Positions 1 to 7,902 of a stretch of 12,924 bases of DNA are shown here, piece by piece (within the stretch, counting starts at the first letter, position 1; the number at the start of each line of letters is the position of its first letter). The notes below the pieces were generated by a model, which saw only the letters and a list, made by a program, of their open reading frames with translations, was not told the DNA's origin and did no database searches. The DNA is from an uncultured Candidatus Melainabacteria bacterium. GTDB taxonomy: Bacteria > Cyanobacteriota > Vampirovibrionia > LMEP-6097. The position numbers and the translations under genes are program-made. The stretch spans positions 1-12,924 of the forward strand of contig CALBDR010000204.1 in the NCBI GenBank assembly GCA_937927525.1, read 5' to 3'.

Positions 1-39
1 TTTTTAATCCTAGCTATTATTTCACTTCTATCAATCATT

Positions 40-1530
40 TTAATTCTTCAGCCAACCTTTACTATAGTTAACGGCTTTCTTCCAACCATTATATAGCTTT
101 TCTTTTTTAGACTCATCGTAGTTAACACTAAACTGTTCAGAATTTTTATTCATATTAACCAATTCATCTAAGCTATATAGATCTATGAAATTAGCTGCCA
201 TAGCAGCTATCCCAAAAGCAGTAAGCTCAACGTTATCTTGTCTAAGAACATCAATCCCTAATATTCCAGCTAAAAACTTAAGCATGAAATCATTTTTTGA
301 TCCACCACCATCTACACTTAATGACTTTAATTTGCAGAGCATGTCATTCTCCATAGAACTAGAAACATCTTTAGTCTGGTAAGCTAAAGATTCTAGCGTC
401 GCTCTAATTAAATGATTCTTACCTGTATCTAAGTTCAAACCTATGATGGTTCCACGAGCGTACATATCCCAGTATGGAGACCCTAAGCCTGAAAAAGCAG
501 GGACAAAGTATAAATTCTCCATCTCCTCTTCAGAAACACTTTCAGCTATAGCTGAAGATTCTTTAATATCTTCTAATACTTGCATTTTATTTTTTAGCCA
601 ATTTAAAGCTGATCCAGCTATAAAAATACTTCCCTCTAAGGCATAAAAAACTTTTTTATCTTTGAGACTAAAAGCTACTGTTGAAAGTAAACCATGCTTA
701 GATTCAACAATCTCTTCACCAGTATTAGCTAAAAGAAAACAACCAGTACCATAAGTATTTTTAGCTTCTCCCTTTTTATAGCAAGTATGTCCAAATAGAG
801 ATGCGTTTTGATCACCCGCCACAGAAACTAATTTTATTTTTTTACCTTGAACTTCAAACTCTAAATACTCATCTTGAGATGTTTTCAATTCTGCTAGAAG
901 TGAAACAGGAATATTAAAGATATCTAGAAGCTCTTTATCCCAATCCAGATCATGAATGTTAAATAACATAGTTCTAGCTGCATTAGAATGGTCTGTCAGA
1001 TGTTTCTCACCATTAGATAATTTCCACATCAACCAAGTATCAACTGTTCCGAAAAGTAAATCACCAGCTTCTGCTGCTTCACGAATTTCTGGCTTCGAAT
1101 TTAAAATCCATGAGATTTTAGTCGCAGAAAAATAAGCATCTAATACTAAACCTGTTTTATTTCTTACAGTTTCGGCTATACCTTTGTCTGCAAGCTCTTC
1201 ACAAAAATCAGTAGTTCTCATATCTTGCCAGACTATCGCAGGGTATAAAGACTTAGATGTATTTTTGTTCCAGATTATACTTGTTTCACGTTGATTAGTT
1301 ATACCTGCATAAACCTCAGCAGAATTATCAAGACCTTCTAAAACCTTTTCTATACAAGCAAACTGTGCTTCAAATAATTCCTCTGGACATTGTTCAACCC
1401 ATGATGAATGGGGATAACTTTGTGAAACCTCAATCTGATGAGACTTTAAAGTCTCTAGTTTTTCATTATATAAAATCGCTCTAGAACTAGAAGTGCCTTG
1501 ATCTATAGCCAAGAAATATCTCTTCATCAT
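40..1530 (-). CDS. glpK: Glycerol kinase (FGGY family)
   Basis: Cytoplasmic enzyme that phosphorylates glycerol with ATP to sn-glycerol 3-phosphate, feeding glycolysis and phospholipid synthesis. The 496-residue length is normal for GlpK and both ends look complete. Seen in the protein: N-terminal phosphate-binding motif AIDQGTSSSR (residues 8-17); NQRETS with R81 and E82, plus Y133 and D240, which match the glycerol-binding Arg, Glu, Tyr and Asp of known GlpKs; the FGGY signatures SATKISWILNSK (about 135-146) and GSPYWD (350-355); and the C-terminal ATP-site motif VDGGGSKND (406-414). Two ATGs stand in tandem at the start (1530 or 1527) and neither has a Shine-Dalgarno sequence. The gene lies 25 bp after the end of the 1155-residue protein on the same strand. 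No glpF, glpD or glpR is visible. The family call is very secure; glycerol rather than another polyol is supported by the conserved pocket residues. Confidence 0.97.
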   Translation of the reverse strand: MMKRYFLAIDQGTSSSRAILYNEKLETLKSHQIEVSQSYPHSSWVEQCPEELFEAQFACIEKVLEGLDNSAEVYAGITNQRETSIIWNKNTSKSLYPAIVWQDMRTTDFCEELADKGIAETVRNKTGLVLDAYFSATKISWILNSKPEIREAAEAGDLLFGTVDTWLMWKLSNGEKHLTDHSNAARTMLFNIHDLDWDKELLDIFNIPVSLLAELKTSQDEYLEFEVQGKKIKLVSVAGDQNASLFGHTCYKKGEAKNTYGTGCFLLANTGEEIVESKHGLLSTVAFSLKDKKVFYALEGSIFIAGSALNWLKNKMQVLEDIKESSAIAESVSEEEMENLYFVPAFSGLGSPYWDMYARGTIIGLNLDTGKNHLIRATLESLAYQTKDVSSSMENDMLCKLKSLSVDGGGSKNDFMLKFLAGILGIDVLRQDNVELTAFGIAAMAANFIDLYSLDELVNMNKNSEQFSVNYDESKKEKLYNGWKKAVNYSKGWLKN

Positions 1531-1536
1531 TCAAAT

Positions 1537-1542
1537 ATTATA
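1537..1542 (-). promoter_or_regulatory. glpK: Possible -10 box of glpK
   Basis: On the minus strand this is a perfect TATAAT, ending only 6 nt before the first glpK ATG. Transcription from it would start at or next to the start codon and give a leaderless mRNA, which fits the absence of a ribosome-binding site. No convincing -35 hexamer stands 16-18 bp upstream. In AT-rich DNA a perfect -10 match can occur by chance, so this is tentative. Confidence 0.3.
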
Positions 1543-1555
1543 GACTGATATTGAT

Positions 1556-4500
1556 TTATAAACTATTCTTAGCGTTTACAAATGACTCCATTGCACTTTC
1601 AAAGTTACTAATTAGAGATTCATTAGGCTCGTCTTTAGAGTTTTCATTATCAATAAGCATTTCATATAATTGAATCATTGAATCATAATAAGAAGAAGAA
1701 ACCCCATCATTATTGTCTCCATTAAAGTTAACAAAATCATCAAATGCATTTTGCATTACTTGAGTAATACCATCACTGACGAAATCTTCACTATTCTCAG
1801 TTAGGATACCAGAAATTAGTCTAACTTTTAAACCGTCGTTCATGGCACCCGATTTAGCAAGAGCAGATACTTCACTTATTAAACCAAGTGAATTATCTGA
1901 AATTTCATCGGTCAATTTGCTATCAGCACCGAGTAAGCCTGCAAGTTCATCACTATCTTCAACACTAAATCCTAAGGAAAGCATCATCATTTCATTGCTG
2001 ATCCTTACAGCGGCTTCTTTAAGTTCACCATCTAAACTAATTTCATCATCAGTAGAAATACTTTCTCTTAACTTAAGCTCCACAGCCTCATTCGCTTGAT
2101 CTAACTGATTTGCTAGTTCAATAAATCTTTGTTCAGCTTCTGCTGAAGCGAAGCCGTGTTCTTTAATACTGTTAATCATAGTTTCATTAGCTTCACTTTG
2201 TTCAGCAAAAAAGAATTCTAATGACTCATAAAGCAGCTTATCATTATCACTAACATTAGATCCCTTAGCAAGTGAACTATACATTGCTGTTTTACCTAAG
2301 TTCATAGCATCATTTACTAAAACTGCATCGAAGCCAGATTCATCTCTTTTATCACCAACAATTTTCATCATTACATCGTAATCATCAGTATCAACAACTC
2401 CATCGGAATTAAAGTCTAGATTTAGATCTTCACCTTCTTGACCATAATTCTCATGGAAAGCATTTAAAACATCTTCCACAGCATCTGCATTCAAAGAACC
2501 ATCATCATTAAAACCGCCTAAGTTTGCAACAACTTTTTCTGTAGCTTCATCATTTTGAATAACTGCCATCATAGATTCCATTTTCAAGAACCACTGCTCT
2601 TCCATTTCACGATACTCATCAGTATTTTTAGCATCAGCATGGAGCAAGTCTCCATTATTATAGAGATATGCTTCCATCTGATCACCAATATCCATCATTT
2701 CATGGAATTGTTTTTCTATGAACTTAGCTTCAGCATCAGTCATTTGACTTTCACCACCTTTAAATTCATTATTGTTAACATCATGAAACAAAGCAGTTCT
2801 TAAACCCCACATTGCGTGATATTGTTGATTAGATTGATGAAACAATGCATAATCACTATTTGAAAGCTCTGCAGTAGTGAAGTTATCATTATCATCACTG
2901 TTAAAATTATCTTCAAAGTGAACTGAGTCAACTTTACTATTTCCTGAAACATTATCGGTAGCATTGGCAATATCCACATCAATGTAATCTCTGATGTAGT
3001 TACCCCTATCTGCATATGTCATCTGAATTGCTTCACCTATCATATCCATTAAGTTGAGCTTATTCTCATCACCACCACGTAAACCTACAAGAAAAACATT
3101 AGATTCATTTCTAATATTTTCAAAATAAGATAAAGAAAGATCATTCCACCAATTAGAGCCTCTTACTCTGTCACCAACTTCCATAATATCAGTCATCAAG
3201 TCAGTTCTACTTTGGGTTAAATCTTTCATTTCTTCAAGCATGCCTGAAACATTAGAATTACCAGCCTTATGGTGCCAAGCCAATGAGATATCTTGATTTA
3301 TATCCCCAGCAGCATGATTTGAAGCCCAATTACTGTAACGATACTCTCTCCAATCTTTTCTCTGTTGACGGGTATCTCCAGCATTATTATGATAATCATC
3401 TAAAGCTTCGAATTTATCTTCTACGGTATGAACATACCTACCATTACTAGCTAAGAATTGAGATAAAACAGCCTTATCCTCATCTTCATAGTTGCCTGTA
3501 AAGAAAGTTTCATCTCCAATCTTAGTAAATAATTTTGGATTCTCATCTTCGTCAATTTTTGCTACAGCTAAAACTTCAAGCTTAGCCTTAAATGTCCCCC
3601 AACCAACATTGGTAGACATGTCTTTATAAAAATCTAAAGCTTCATCGAAACTGATAGTCATGTCCTCACCACCAATTTCTTGGAGTGTATTTTCAACAGT
3701 CTCGACCGTCTCAGCTGCTACACCATTCGCTTCCAATGCAGCTTTTATGACATCAATATCTATACCATCAATCTCTCCACCGTTTTGATGTGCAGTAGTT
3801 AATAATGCAGCAATCTCGGTAGTTTCAACCTTTGCATCACGATCAAAGTTTGTTATTGCCAAAGCTTTTTCCTTCATAGAAGTAACTTCTTCTTTTGCAA
3901 GTGCATACTTAGAATCATCGTTAAGGTAAAGATCTTTTACGTCAGCAATAGTACTAGCTTGAAGAATATCGGTTTCCATATCTTCAATAATCGCTGCACC
4001 TAGAGGGTTAAAGCCATCCTCCTCCCAAGCTGCAACGACTGCTTGATCCAAGTTATCTGAAGAAGTTTTCATCGTATGAACTGATTCGACAAACTCTCTA
4101 GCTCTTCTAGAAGCTTCTGCCTTAGCACTAAGAATATTAGCTTCATCTGAACCTACACCATACTGAGCTACAGCATCTGAAAGTTGCTCATTAAATTCAA
4201 TTTCATAATCAAAAGTTTTTTCATATGCTTTCATATCCTCAGCAGACATTCCTTCAGATAACTTAGTTAGCATCTCTTTTGCTTTATTAAGCTTCATAGC
4301 TGCAACATTAGTTTTAGAGAAAGCTCCACCTATTTTCCCCTCTTCTAAATTGACATCAACATCTTGAATATTCTCATTCTGAGCAACCGACTGATAGTTA
4401 ACAACTAAGTCATCATAGGAATTTAAAATCTCTAAGAATAGTTCTTTTTCCTGTGCACCTAAATTATTGTATGTATCTTCTATACCTAAATCATTTAAAA

Positions 4501-5023
4501 ATGCTTGTTCTTTATTAAAGATAGCTAATGAAACTTGATTCTCTTCATATTCTTTAATCATGTTTTTGTAAGTATTTTCAACCTCTTCAGAGCTCTCTCC
4601 TAGATACTTAAGCTTTTCAAAATCAGGATAAAAATCAGTATTTACAGCTAATGCCCAAGGGTCATCATCAGCAGGGATACCTACTATCTGGATCATGAAA
4701 TTATTAATTTCTTCATTAACATTATTAATATTGTCTTTTGATTGGTCTATGAAATTATTTACGTAATTATTTAATTCACCAATATCAAGAATAACTTCCA
4801 TTGATGTTTCAACGTCATTATTATATTTATAGTAATTAGTTTCATCACTAATAAACTCTCCAAATGCATCGACACCATCATCTACTTCGTTGTACATAAT
4901 TGGTGAAATTTCTGCCTGTTCAGTATATCTGAAATTTTTAGTACCAAGAATATTTTCCTCGTACATCTTATTTACTTCTTGTAAATAATTTTTGTAATAA
5001 TCTAAATCTTTATTTATTTCCAT
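1556..5023 (-). CDS. Giant acidic cysteine-free protein with EF-hand/dockerin-like calcium loops
   Basis: Family not recognised. The 1155-residue protein is rich in Asp, Glu and Asn, contains no cysteine, and has neither an N-terminal signal peptide nor an obvious membrane segment. Calcium-loop motifs can be read: 392-403 (N-x-D-x-D-A-K-V-E-x-x-E, canonical EF-hand spacing), 837-848 (G-F-N-D-D-G-S-L-N, weaker) and 870-881 (D-F-N-S-D-G-V-V-D-T-D-D, a perfect EF-hand/dockerin loop). The last two are 33 residues apart, like an EF-hand pair. A weaker candidate begins at N1101. Much of the remainder looks helical. The start is well set by AGGAG 8 nt before the ATG. It follows the 299-residue gene by 82 bp and precedes glpK. 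Calcium binding is a motif-based inference. Export, for example by a type I-like route, is suggested only by the Cys-free acidic composition; no RTX repeats are seen. A large structural or adhesive protein is an alternative. Confidence 0.85.
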   Translation of the reverse strand: MEINKDLDYYKNYLQEVNKMYEENILGTKNFRYTEQAEISPIMYNEVDDGVDAFGEFISDETNYYKYNNDVETSMEVILDIGELNNYVNNFIDQSKDNINNVNEEINNFMIQIVGIPADDDPWALAVNTDFYPDFEKLKYLGESSEEVENTYKNMIKEYEENQVSLAIFNKEQAFLNDLGIEDTYNNLGAQEKELFLEILNSYDDLVVNYQSVAQNENIQDVDVNLEEGKIGGAFSKTNVAAMKLNKAKEMLTKLSEGMSAEDMKAYEKTFDYEIEFNEQLSDAVAQYGVGSDEANILSAKAEASRRAREFVESVHTMKTSSDNLDQAVVAAWEEDGFNPLGAAIIEDMETDILQASTIADVKDLYLNDDSKYALAKEEVTSMKEKALAITNFDRDAKVETTEIAALLTTAHQNGGEIDGIDIDVIKAALEANGVAAETVETVENTLQEIGGEDMTISFDEALDFYKDMSTNVGWGTFKAKLEVLAVAKIDEDENPKLFTKIGDETFFTGNYEDEDKAVLSQFLASNGRYVHTVEDKFEALDDYHNNAGDTRQQRKDWREYRYSNWASNHAAGDINQDISLAWHHKAGNSNVSGMLEEMKDLTQSRTDLMTDIMEVGDRVRGSNWWNDLSLSYFENIRNESNVFLVGLRGGDENKLNLMDMIGEAIQMTYADRGNYIRDYIDVDIANATDNVSGNSKVDSVHFEDNFNSDDNDNFTTAELSNSDYALFHQSNQQYHAMWGLRTALFHDVNNNEFKGGESQMTDAEAKFIEKQFHEMMDIGDQMEAYLYNNGDLLHADAKNTDEYREMEEQWFLKMESMMAVIQNDEATEKVVANLGGFNDDGSLNADAVEDVLNAFHENYGQEGEDLNLDFNSDGVVDTDDYDVMMKIVGDKRDESGFDAVLVNDAMNLGKTAMYSSLAKGSNVSDNDKLLYESLEFFFAEQSEANETMINSIKEHGFASAEAEQRFIELANQLDQANEAVELKLRESISTDDEISLDGELKEAAVRISNEMMMLSLGFSVEDSDELAGLLGADSKLTDEISDNSLGLISEVSALAKSGAMNDGLKVRLISGILTENSEDFVSDGITQVMQNAFDDFVNFNGDNNDGVSSSYYDSMIQLYEMLIDNENSKDEPNESLISNFESAMESFVNAKNSL

Positions 5024-5048
5024 GGTTTGCGCTCCTATAGAAAAGATA

Positions 5049-5064
5049 TAACCTTAAAAGGTTA
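5049..5064. promoter_or_regulatory. Short palindrome upstream of the 1155-residue gene
   Basis: TAACCTT and AAGGTTA form a perfect 7-bp inverted repeat around a 2-bp centre. It lies in the 82-bp gap between the 299- and 1155-residue genes, just upstream of the AGGAG ribosome-binding site of the latter. It could be an operator or a leader hairpin. It is AT-rich and lacks a clean U-tract, so a strong intrinsic terminator is unlikely. Confidence 0.35.
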
Positions 5065-5105
5065 AGTTTAGATTATCGTTAATACCAATTAAGAGAATTT
5101 TGCTG

Positions 5106-6005
5106 CTAACCTATTTCTTCAGCTCCAGCACCTGGTCCAAGTTCATTAGCACCAATGTCAGTTAAATATCCAATTGAATCCGTTGCGCCAATTTCATTTT
5201 GAGCAAGCATATTAGCAATTTGCTTACCTTGTGAAACTGTTTCGAGTGTTTCAACACTATCTGGGTCATCCACAGAAGCTGCGATAGAAGTCTCAATAGC
5301 TTCCCTAGCTGTTCTATACTGTTCATAGGCTGCTTTAGTTTCTCCAGAAGCGAGATATGCTGATTTCATAGCATTAATAGCACTAGTGAGTCTATGTTTA
5401 CTAGCTTGAATAATTTCATTAGTTTGCTTTGAGGTTTGATTTCCAGCTACCTGGTTATTAATTGCATCTGCAATATCTCTTCCATGTGAAAGTAACATTT
5501 GATCATACCTCGTTAAACCGGTACTAGGGTCTACAGCTTTAAGCATACCTCTTAAGCCAGGATTTTCTTTAGTACCATTACCTTCAACTATTTTCCTAGC
5601 TTCATCTTCACTGACTCCAGTAGCAACAATAATCTCTTGAACAGCATCTTCTACTATTTCATCAACAGAAGGAAGTGATAAATATGATTTATCGATAGTC
5701 TTACTAACTGCCTCTTGGACTTGAGGAGATTGATATTGCCGTTGATTAACTGCTAGGTTCGTAAGTTCATGAGCACCATTAATCATATAGGCACCTTGGT
5801 TTCCCCATGGGTCAGTAGATGGTGCCCCAGTAAAAGTTTGACCTGAGCCTAATCCAGAATATTGCGGTACAGTTCCACCATAACTTGTATTAAAACTAGG
5901 AGTTTCTACGCTAGGATTTATTCCAGGAGTAACTGGATTTGCAACAACAGCTCTAGTATTTGAATAAATACTTGGATCTATATAATTAGTATCTATCCTT
6001 GCCAT
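5106..6005 (-). CDS. Cysteine-free protein of unknown function
   Basis: Not recognised. The 299 residues fall into two parts. Residues 1 to about 75 are rich in Pro, Ser, Thr, Gly, Asn and Tyr and probably disordered (PVTPG, GGTVPQ, GSGQTFTG). From about 85 to 260 the sequence looks helical, with a Glu/Asp-rich stretch (LPSVDEIVEDAVQEII), an Ala/Gln/Lys-rich stretch (about 195-245) that could form coiled coils, and a Gly-rich tail ending GPGAGAEEIG. There is no cysteine, signal peptide or membrane segment. The ATG at 6005 has only a weak GGGA upstream. The gene lies between the signal-peptide gene (107 bp upstream) and the 1155-residue gene (82 bp downstream) on the same strand, and it shares with both a complete lack of cysteine, so the three may work together outside the cytoplasm. 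That is inference from composition and order only. Confidence 0.8.
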   Translation of the reverse strand: MARIDTNYIDPSIYSNTRAVVANPVTPGINPSVETPSFNTSYGGTVPQYSGLGSGQTFTGAPSTDPWGNQGAYMINGAHELTNLAVNQRQYQSPQVQEAVSKTIDKSYLSLPSVDEIVEDAVQEIIVATGVSEDEARKIVEGNGTKENPGLRGMLKAVDPSTGLTRYDQMLLSHGRDIADAINNQVAGNQTSKQTNEIIQASKHRLTSAINAMKSAYLASGETKAAYEQYRTAREAIETSIAASVDDPDSVETLETVSQGKQIANMLAQNEIGATDSIGYLTDIGANELGPGAGAEEIG

Positions 6006-6112
6006 TACTCGAAAGTTCCCATATACCTAATCAGAAAGTTTTTTCACTTCCTAATATAGTTCTAGCGAAGATTGCTTATGTTTCAGTTAAGTTTGTATAT
6101 ACAGGCAGTTGA

Positions 6113-6883
6113 TTACATCGCTAAATCAATATTTTTAGTAATAATAATCTGCAATTCTTGTCCTTTTTCTACCGTAGCTGAATCACCTTTAGAAAATAGT
6201 GCTACCACGCTGCCACCTATTAATGAACCAGCAACAGGCAAGCCTAAAGTTGCAATAGATACAGCTTTACCAGTATTAGTACTTAAAAGTGCTTCTGTAG
6301 GCTCAACAGCTTTATCACTAAAACCTGTCTGTGGATCAAGTAAACCTTGTTCATTTACGACACCTTCGACGAAACTTAATTTAGCGTCTAGAGGAACATA
6401 ATCTCCTTGTGGAGTCATAAGCATGTCTAAATTAATTTCTAGCTTGCCAGATCTACTTAAAAAACGTGGTCTTTTTATATATGAAACTTTCCCTCGAATC
6501 CAAGAATTCTTAGGTACTATTAATTTCTTAAAATTTTCTTCTTCTAAATAGAAGTCTTCCATGACTCTAGCTTTAAAATCATCACCTAAGTCAGCGCTTT
6601 TTGCTGAAATTGAGTCTTCTACTTTAATTCTTAGCCTAGCAGTAACTGGAATCTGAGCTGTAGAGGTATCTAATTTAAAAGGCGCAGCTGCAAAATCAGA
6701 GATATCACGAAAATCTACTGGAGTATTAGTTAAATGCTCTTCTTTATCTACATTAAATTCATCTTTTTCACTGGCTTTCATCATCATTGTAGATGCATCG
6801 AAAAACTCATCTTTAGCAGATATACTTATTGAAGAAGAACTTAATAAAGCGAAGCTCAAAGAATAAATCAAAAATTTTTTCAT
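6113..6883 (-). CDS. Secreted or periplasmic protein with signal peptide and beta-rich domain
   Basis: I place the start at the ATG at 6883 (256 residues) because MKKFLIYSLSFALLSSSSIS is a classic Sec signal peptide. The frame can be extended 11 codons upstream, but that extension runs into the inverted-repeat element and would hide the signal peptide. Predicted cleavage is after SISISA, near residue 23. No lipobox Cys is present, and there is no Cys in the whole protein. Residues about 77-172 look beta-rich: IPVTARLRIKVEDSISAKSA, then GDDFKARVMEDF, then LIVPKNSWIRGKV, then SGKLEINLDML. This pattern is seen in exported beta-barrel-like proteins in which a stable 'IPKGS-like' turn precedes 'G.V'. 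Residues 205-230 form a Gly/Ala/Val-rich hydrophobic segment. The exact family is not identified. No clear ribosome-binding site precedes the ATG. It is the first gene after the palindromic element. Confidence 0.8.
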   Translation of the reverse strand: MKKFLIYSLSFALLSSSSISISAKDEFFDASTMMMKASEKDEFNVDKEEHLTNTPVDFRDISDFAAAPFKLDTSTAQIPVTARLRIKVEDSISAKSADLGDDFKARVMEDFYLEEENFKKLIVPKNSWIRGKVSYIKRPRFLSRSGKLEINLDMLMTPQGDYVPLDAKLSFVEGVVNEQGLLDPQTGFSDKAVEPTEALLSTNTGKAVSIATLGLPVAGSLIGGSVVALFSKGDSATVEKGQELQIIITKNIDLAM

Positions 6884-6903
6884 AAGATAATTATATAGTA
6901 AAG

Positions 6904-7059
6904 CCCCAAAGTTCAACGAATAAAATCAATCCCAAGCACTGCTAATTTTAATTTAAGATCGTTCTATTATAATGCAGTTCTAGAGAACTGCTAGTCGATA
7001 CTCAAAAAATTAAAATTAGCAGTGCTTGGGCTTCCATTGACCAATATTGAACCTCGGGG
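6904..7059. repeat. Long palindrome A (left part of the 325-bp element)
   Basis: Arms 6931-6954 and 7007-7030 are a perfect 24-bp inverted repeat. Outside them the ends CCCCAAAGTTCAA (6904-6916) and TTGAACCTCGGGG (7047-7059) pair with few mismatches. In the loop, 6974-6991 is a further 8-bp palindrome (GCAGTTCT/AGAACTGC). The block 7028-7054 recurs with 25 of 27 matches at 9152-9178, showing that A belongs to a dispersed family. Confidence 0.75.
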
Positions 7060-7060
7060 A

Positions 7061-7198
7061 TTTCCTAATAATAAGTGTGATATGAAGCTTGCTTATCGGT
7101 TTGAGCTTTGGAATAATTTCAATTCATTGAAATTATATTTTTGTCCGAACTGGCTGCTGCCCCGAAAGCAAGATTTTTATCACCTTATTATTAGGAAA
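7061..7198. repeat. Long hairpin B (right part of the 325-bp element)
   Basis: The base is a perfect 15-bp inverted repeat, 7061-7075 with 7184-7198 (TTTCCTAATAATAAG). A middle section pairs around CTTGCTT (about 7088-7094) and AAGCAAG (about 7166-7172), with imperfect flanks. The apex is a perfect 10-bp stem, 7113-7122 with 7127-7136, around a TTCA loop. The regular spacing of matches along both arms makes chance unlikely. Confidence 0.65.
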
Positions 7199-7212
7199 AC
7201 TTTGGGGCTTTA

Positions 7213-7902
7213 CTATAACAATCCCAAGAATTTATGGGCTTGAATCCCAATTCTGCATCTAGATGGATATATTTTAAGTATATTAAGAATCTCTTCCTGG
7301 TACTTAGCTTTATTATTCCAATCAGGAACTAAAAAAACTGGCATCTTAGATTTTACAATATCAAGTTCTTTGAAAATAACTTCTAATAAATACTTAGCAG
7401 CCTTTTCACTTGCAAAAACAAATTTCAATTCATCAGCAAGCTCCCAAATCTTATGAGAAAAAGGTTTACCATTTTCACTATAAACTTCTTTAGGGCTAAA
7501 AGTAATCCATAGTTTTTCAGAACCAAGCTCGTGCTTCAATTCAAAAATATCTTGTAAATAGTCTCCTGTAGCAGCTGTCTCAATTGCGACAGAAAAACCT
7601 TTATTCACTAAAGCTTTTATTAAAGGTACTAAATTTTGCTCAGTTGGCTCACCACCAGTAATAACCACTCTTTTTAAATTCGGATTTTTTTCATGGAAAA
7701 AATTTAAGATCTCTTTAATTTCAATCTCAGAAGCAAACTCACCACCATGTTTCCAGGTAGATTTTTCATCACAGAAAAAGCATCTGACATTACATCCTTG
7801 AAGCCTAATAAAAAAGCTAGGAACCCCAGAGTGTACTCCCTCTCCTTGAACTGTTTCAAAAATCTGGGATTTATCATAAACCTTATTTACTAGTAAGTTC
7901 AC
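7213..7902 (-). CDS. queE: 7-carboxy-7-deazaguanine synthase (radical SAM)
   Basis: Radical SAM enzyme that converts 6-carboxy-tetrahydropterin into 7-carboxy-7-deazaguanine, the ring contraction step on the way to preQ0 and tRNA queuosine. In the 229 residues I see FETVQGEG near the N-terminus, the cluster motif C37-x3-C41-x2-C44 (CNVRCFFC) followed by T49-W50, the SAM-binding ITGGEPT (81-87) and the C-terminal IQAHKFLG typical of QueE. The start codon is GTG at 7902, chosen because AGGAG lies 9 nt upstream and the N-terminus then has normal length. It overlaps the end of queC by 20 bp, so translation is probably coupled. The TAG stop lies inside the right arm of the 325-bp element, yet the C-terminus is of normal length, so the enzyme is not truncated. 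Confidence 0.96.
   Translation of the reverse strand: MNLLVNKVYDKSQIFETVQGEGVHSGVPSFFIRLQGCNVRCFFCDEKSTWKHGGEFASEIEIKEILNFFHEKNPNLKRVVITGGEPTEQNLVPLIKALVNKGFSVAIETAATGDYLQDIFELKHELGSEKLWITFSPKEVYSENGKPFSHKIWELADELKFVFASEKAAKYLLEVIFKELDIVKSKMPVFLVPDWNNKAKYQEEILNILKIYPSRCRIGIQAHKFLGLL

Larger units (their letters stand above)
6893..7217. repeat. 325-bp element with perfect 20-bp terminal inverted repeats and two nested hairpins
   Basis: The outer arms 6893-6912 and 7198-7217 are perfect reverse complements (core AAGCCCCAAAG / CTTTGGGGCTT). Two large palindromes sit inside, 6904-7059 and 7061-7198, so a single strand could fold as a three-way junction. The element fills almost the whole gap between queE and the signal-peptide gene: the queE stop codon (7213-7215) lies in the right arm, and the left arm ends 9 bp before the ATG at 6883. 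It carries no credible gene. A MITE-like or other non-autonomous mobile repeat is the simplest reading; a structured intergenic RNA is also possible. This annotation accounts for the 329-bp stretch without a gene. Confidence 0.75.

Noticed and set aside
6884..6916. Longer start of the signal-peptide protein (11 extra residues)
   Set aside because: The extension falls in the inverted repeat and would bury a clear signal peptide that begins at the ATG at 6883.
6893..7217. Retron or CRISPR interpretation of the palindromic element
   Set aside because: No reverse transcriptase, cas gene or regularly spaced direct repeats occur in the window; only the inverted-repeat geometry is suggestive.
7022..7243. 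73-residue plus-strand open frame in the repeat element
   Set aside because: It lies wholly in the palindromic repeat and the queE antisense, has no ribosome-binding site, and the protein looks random.
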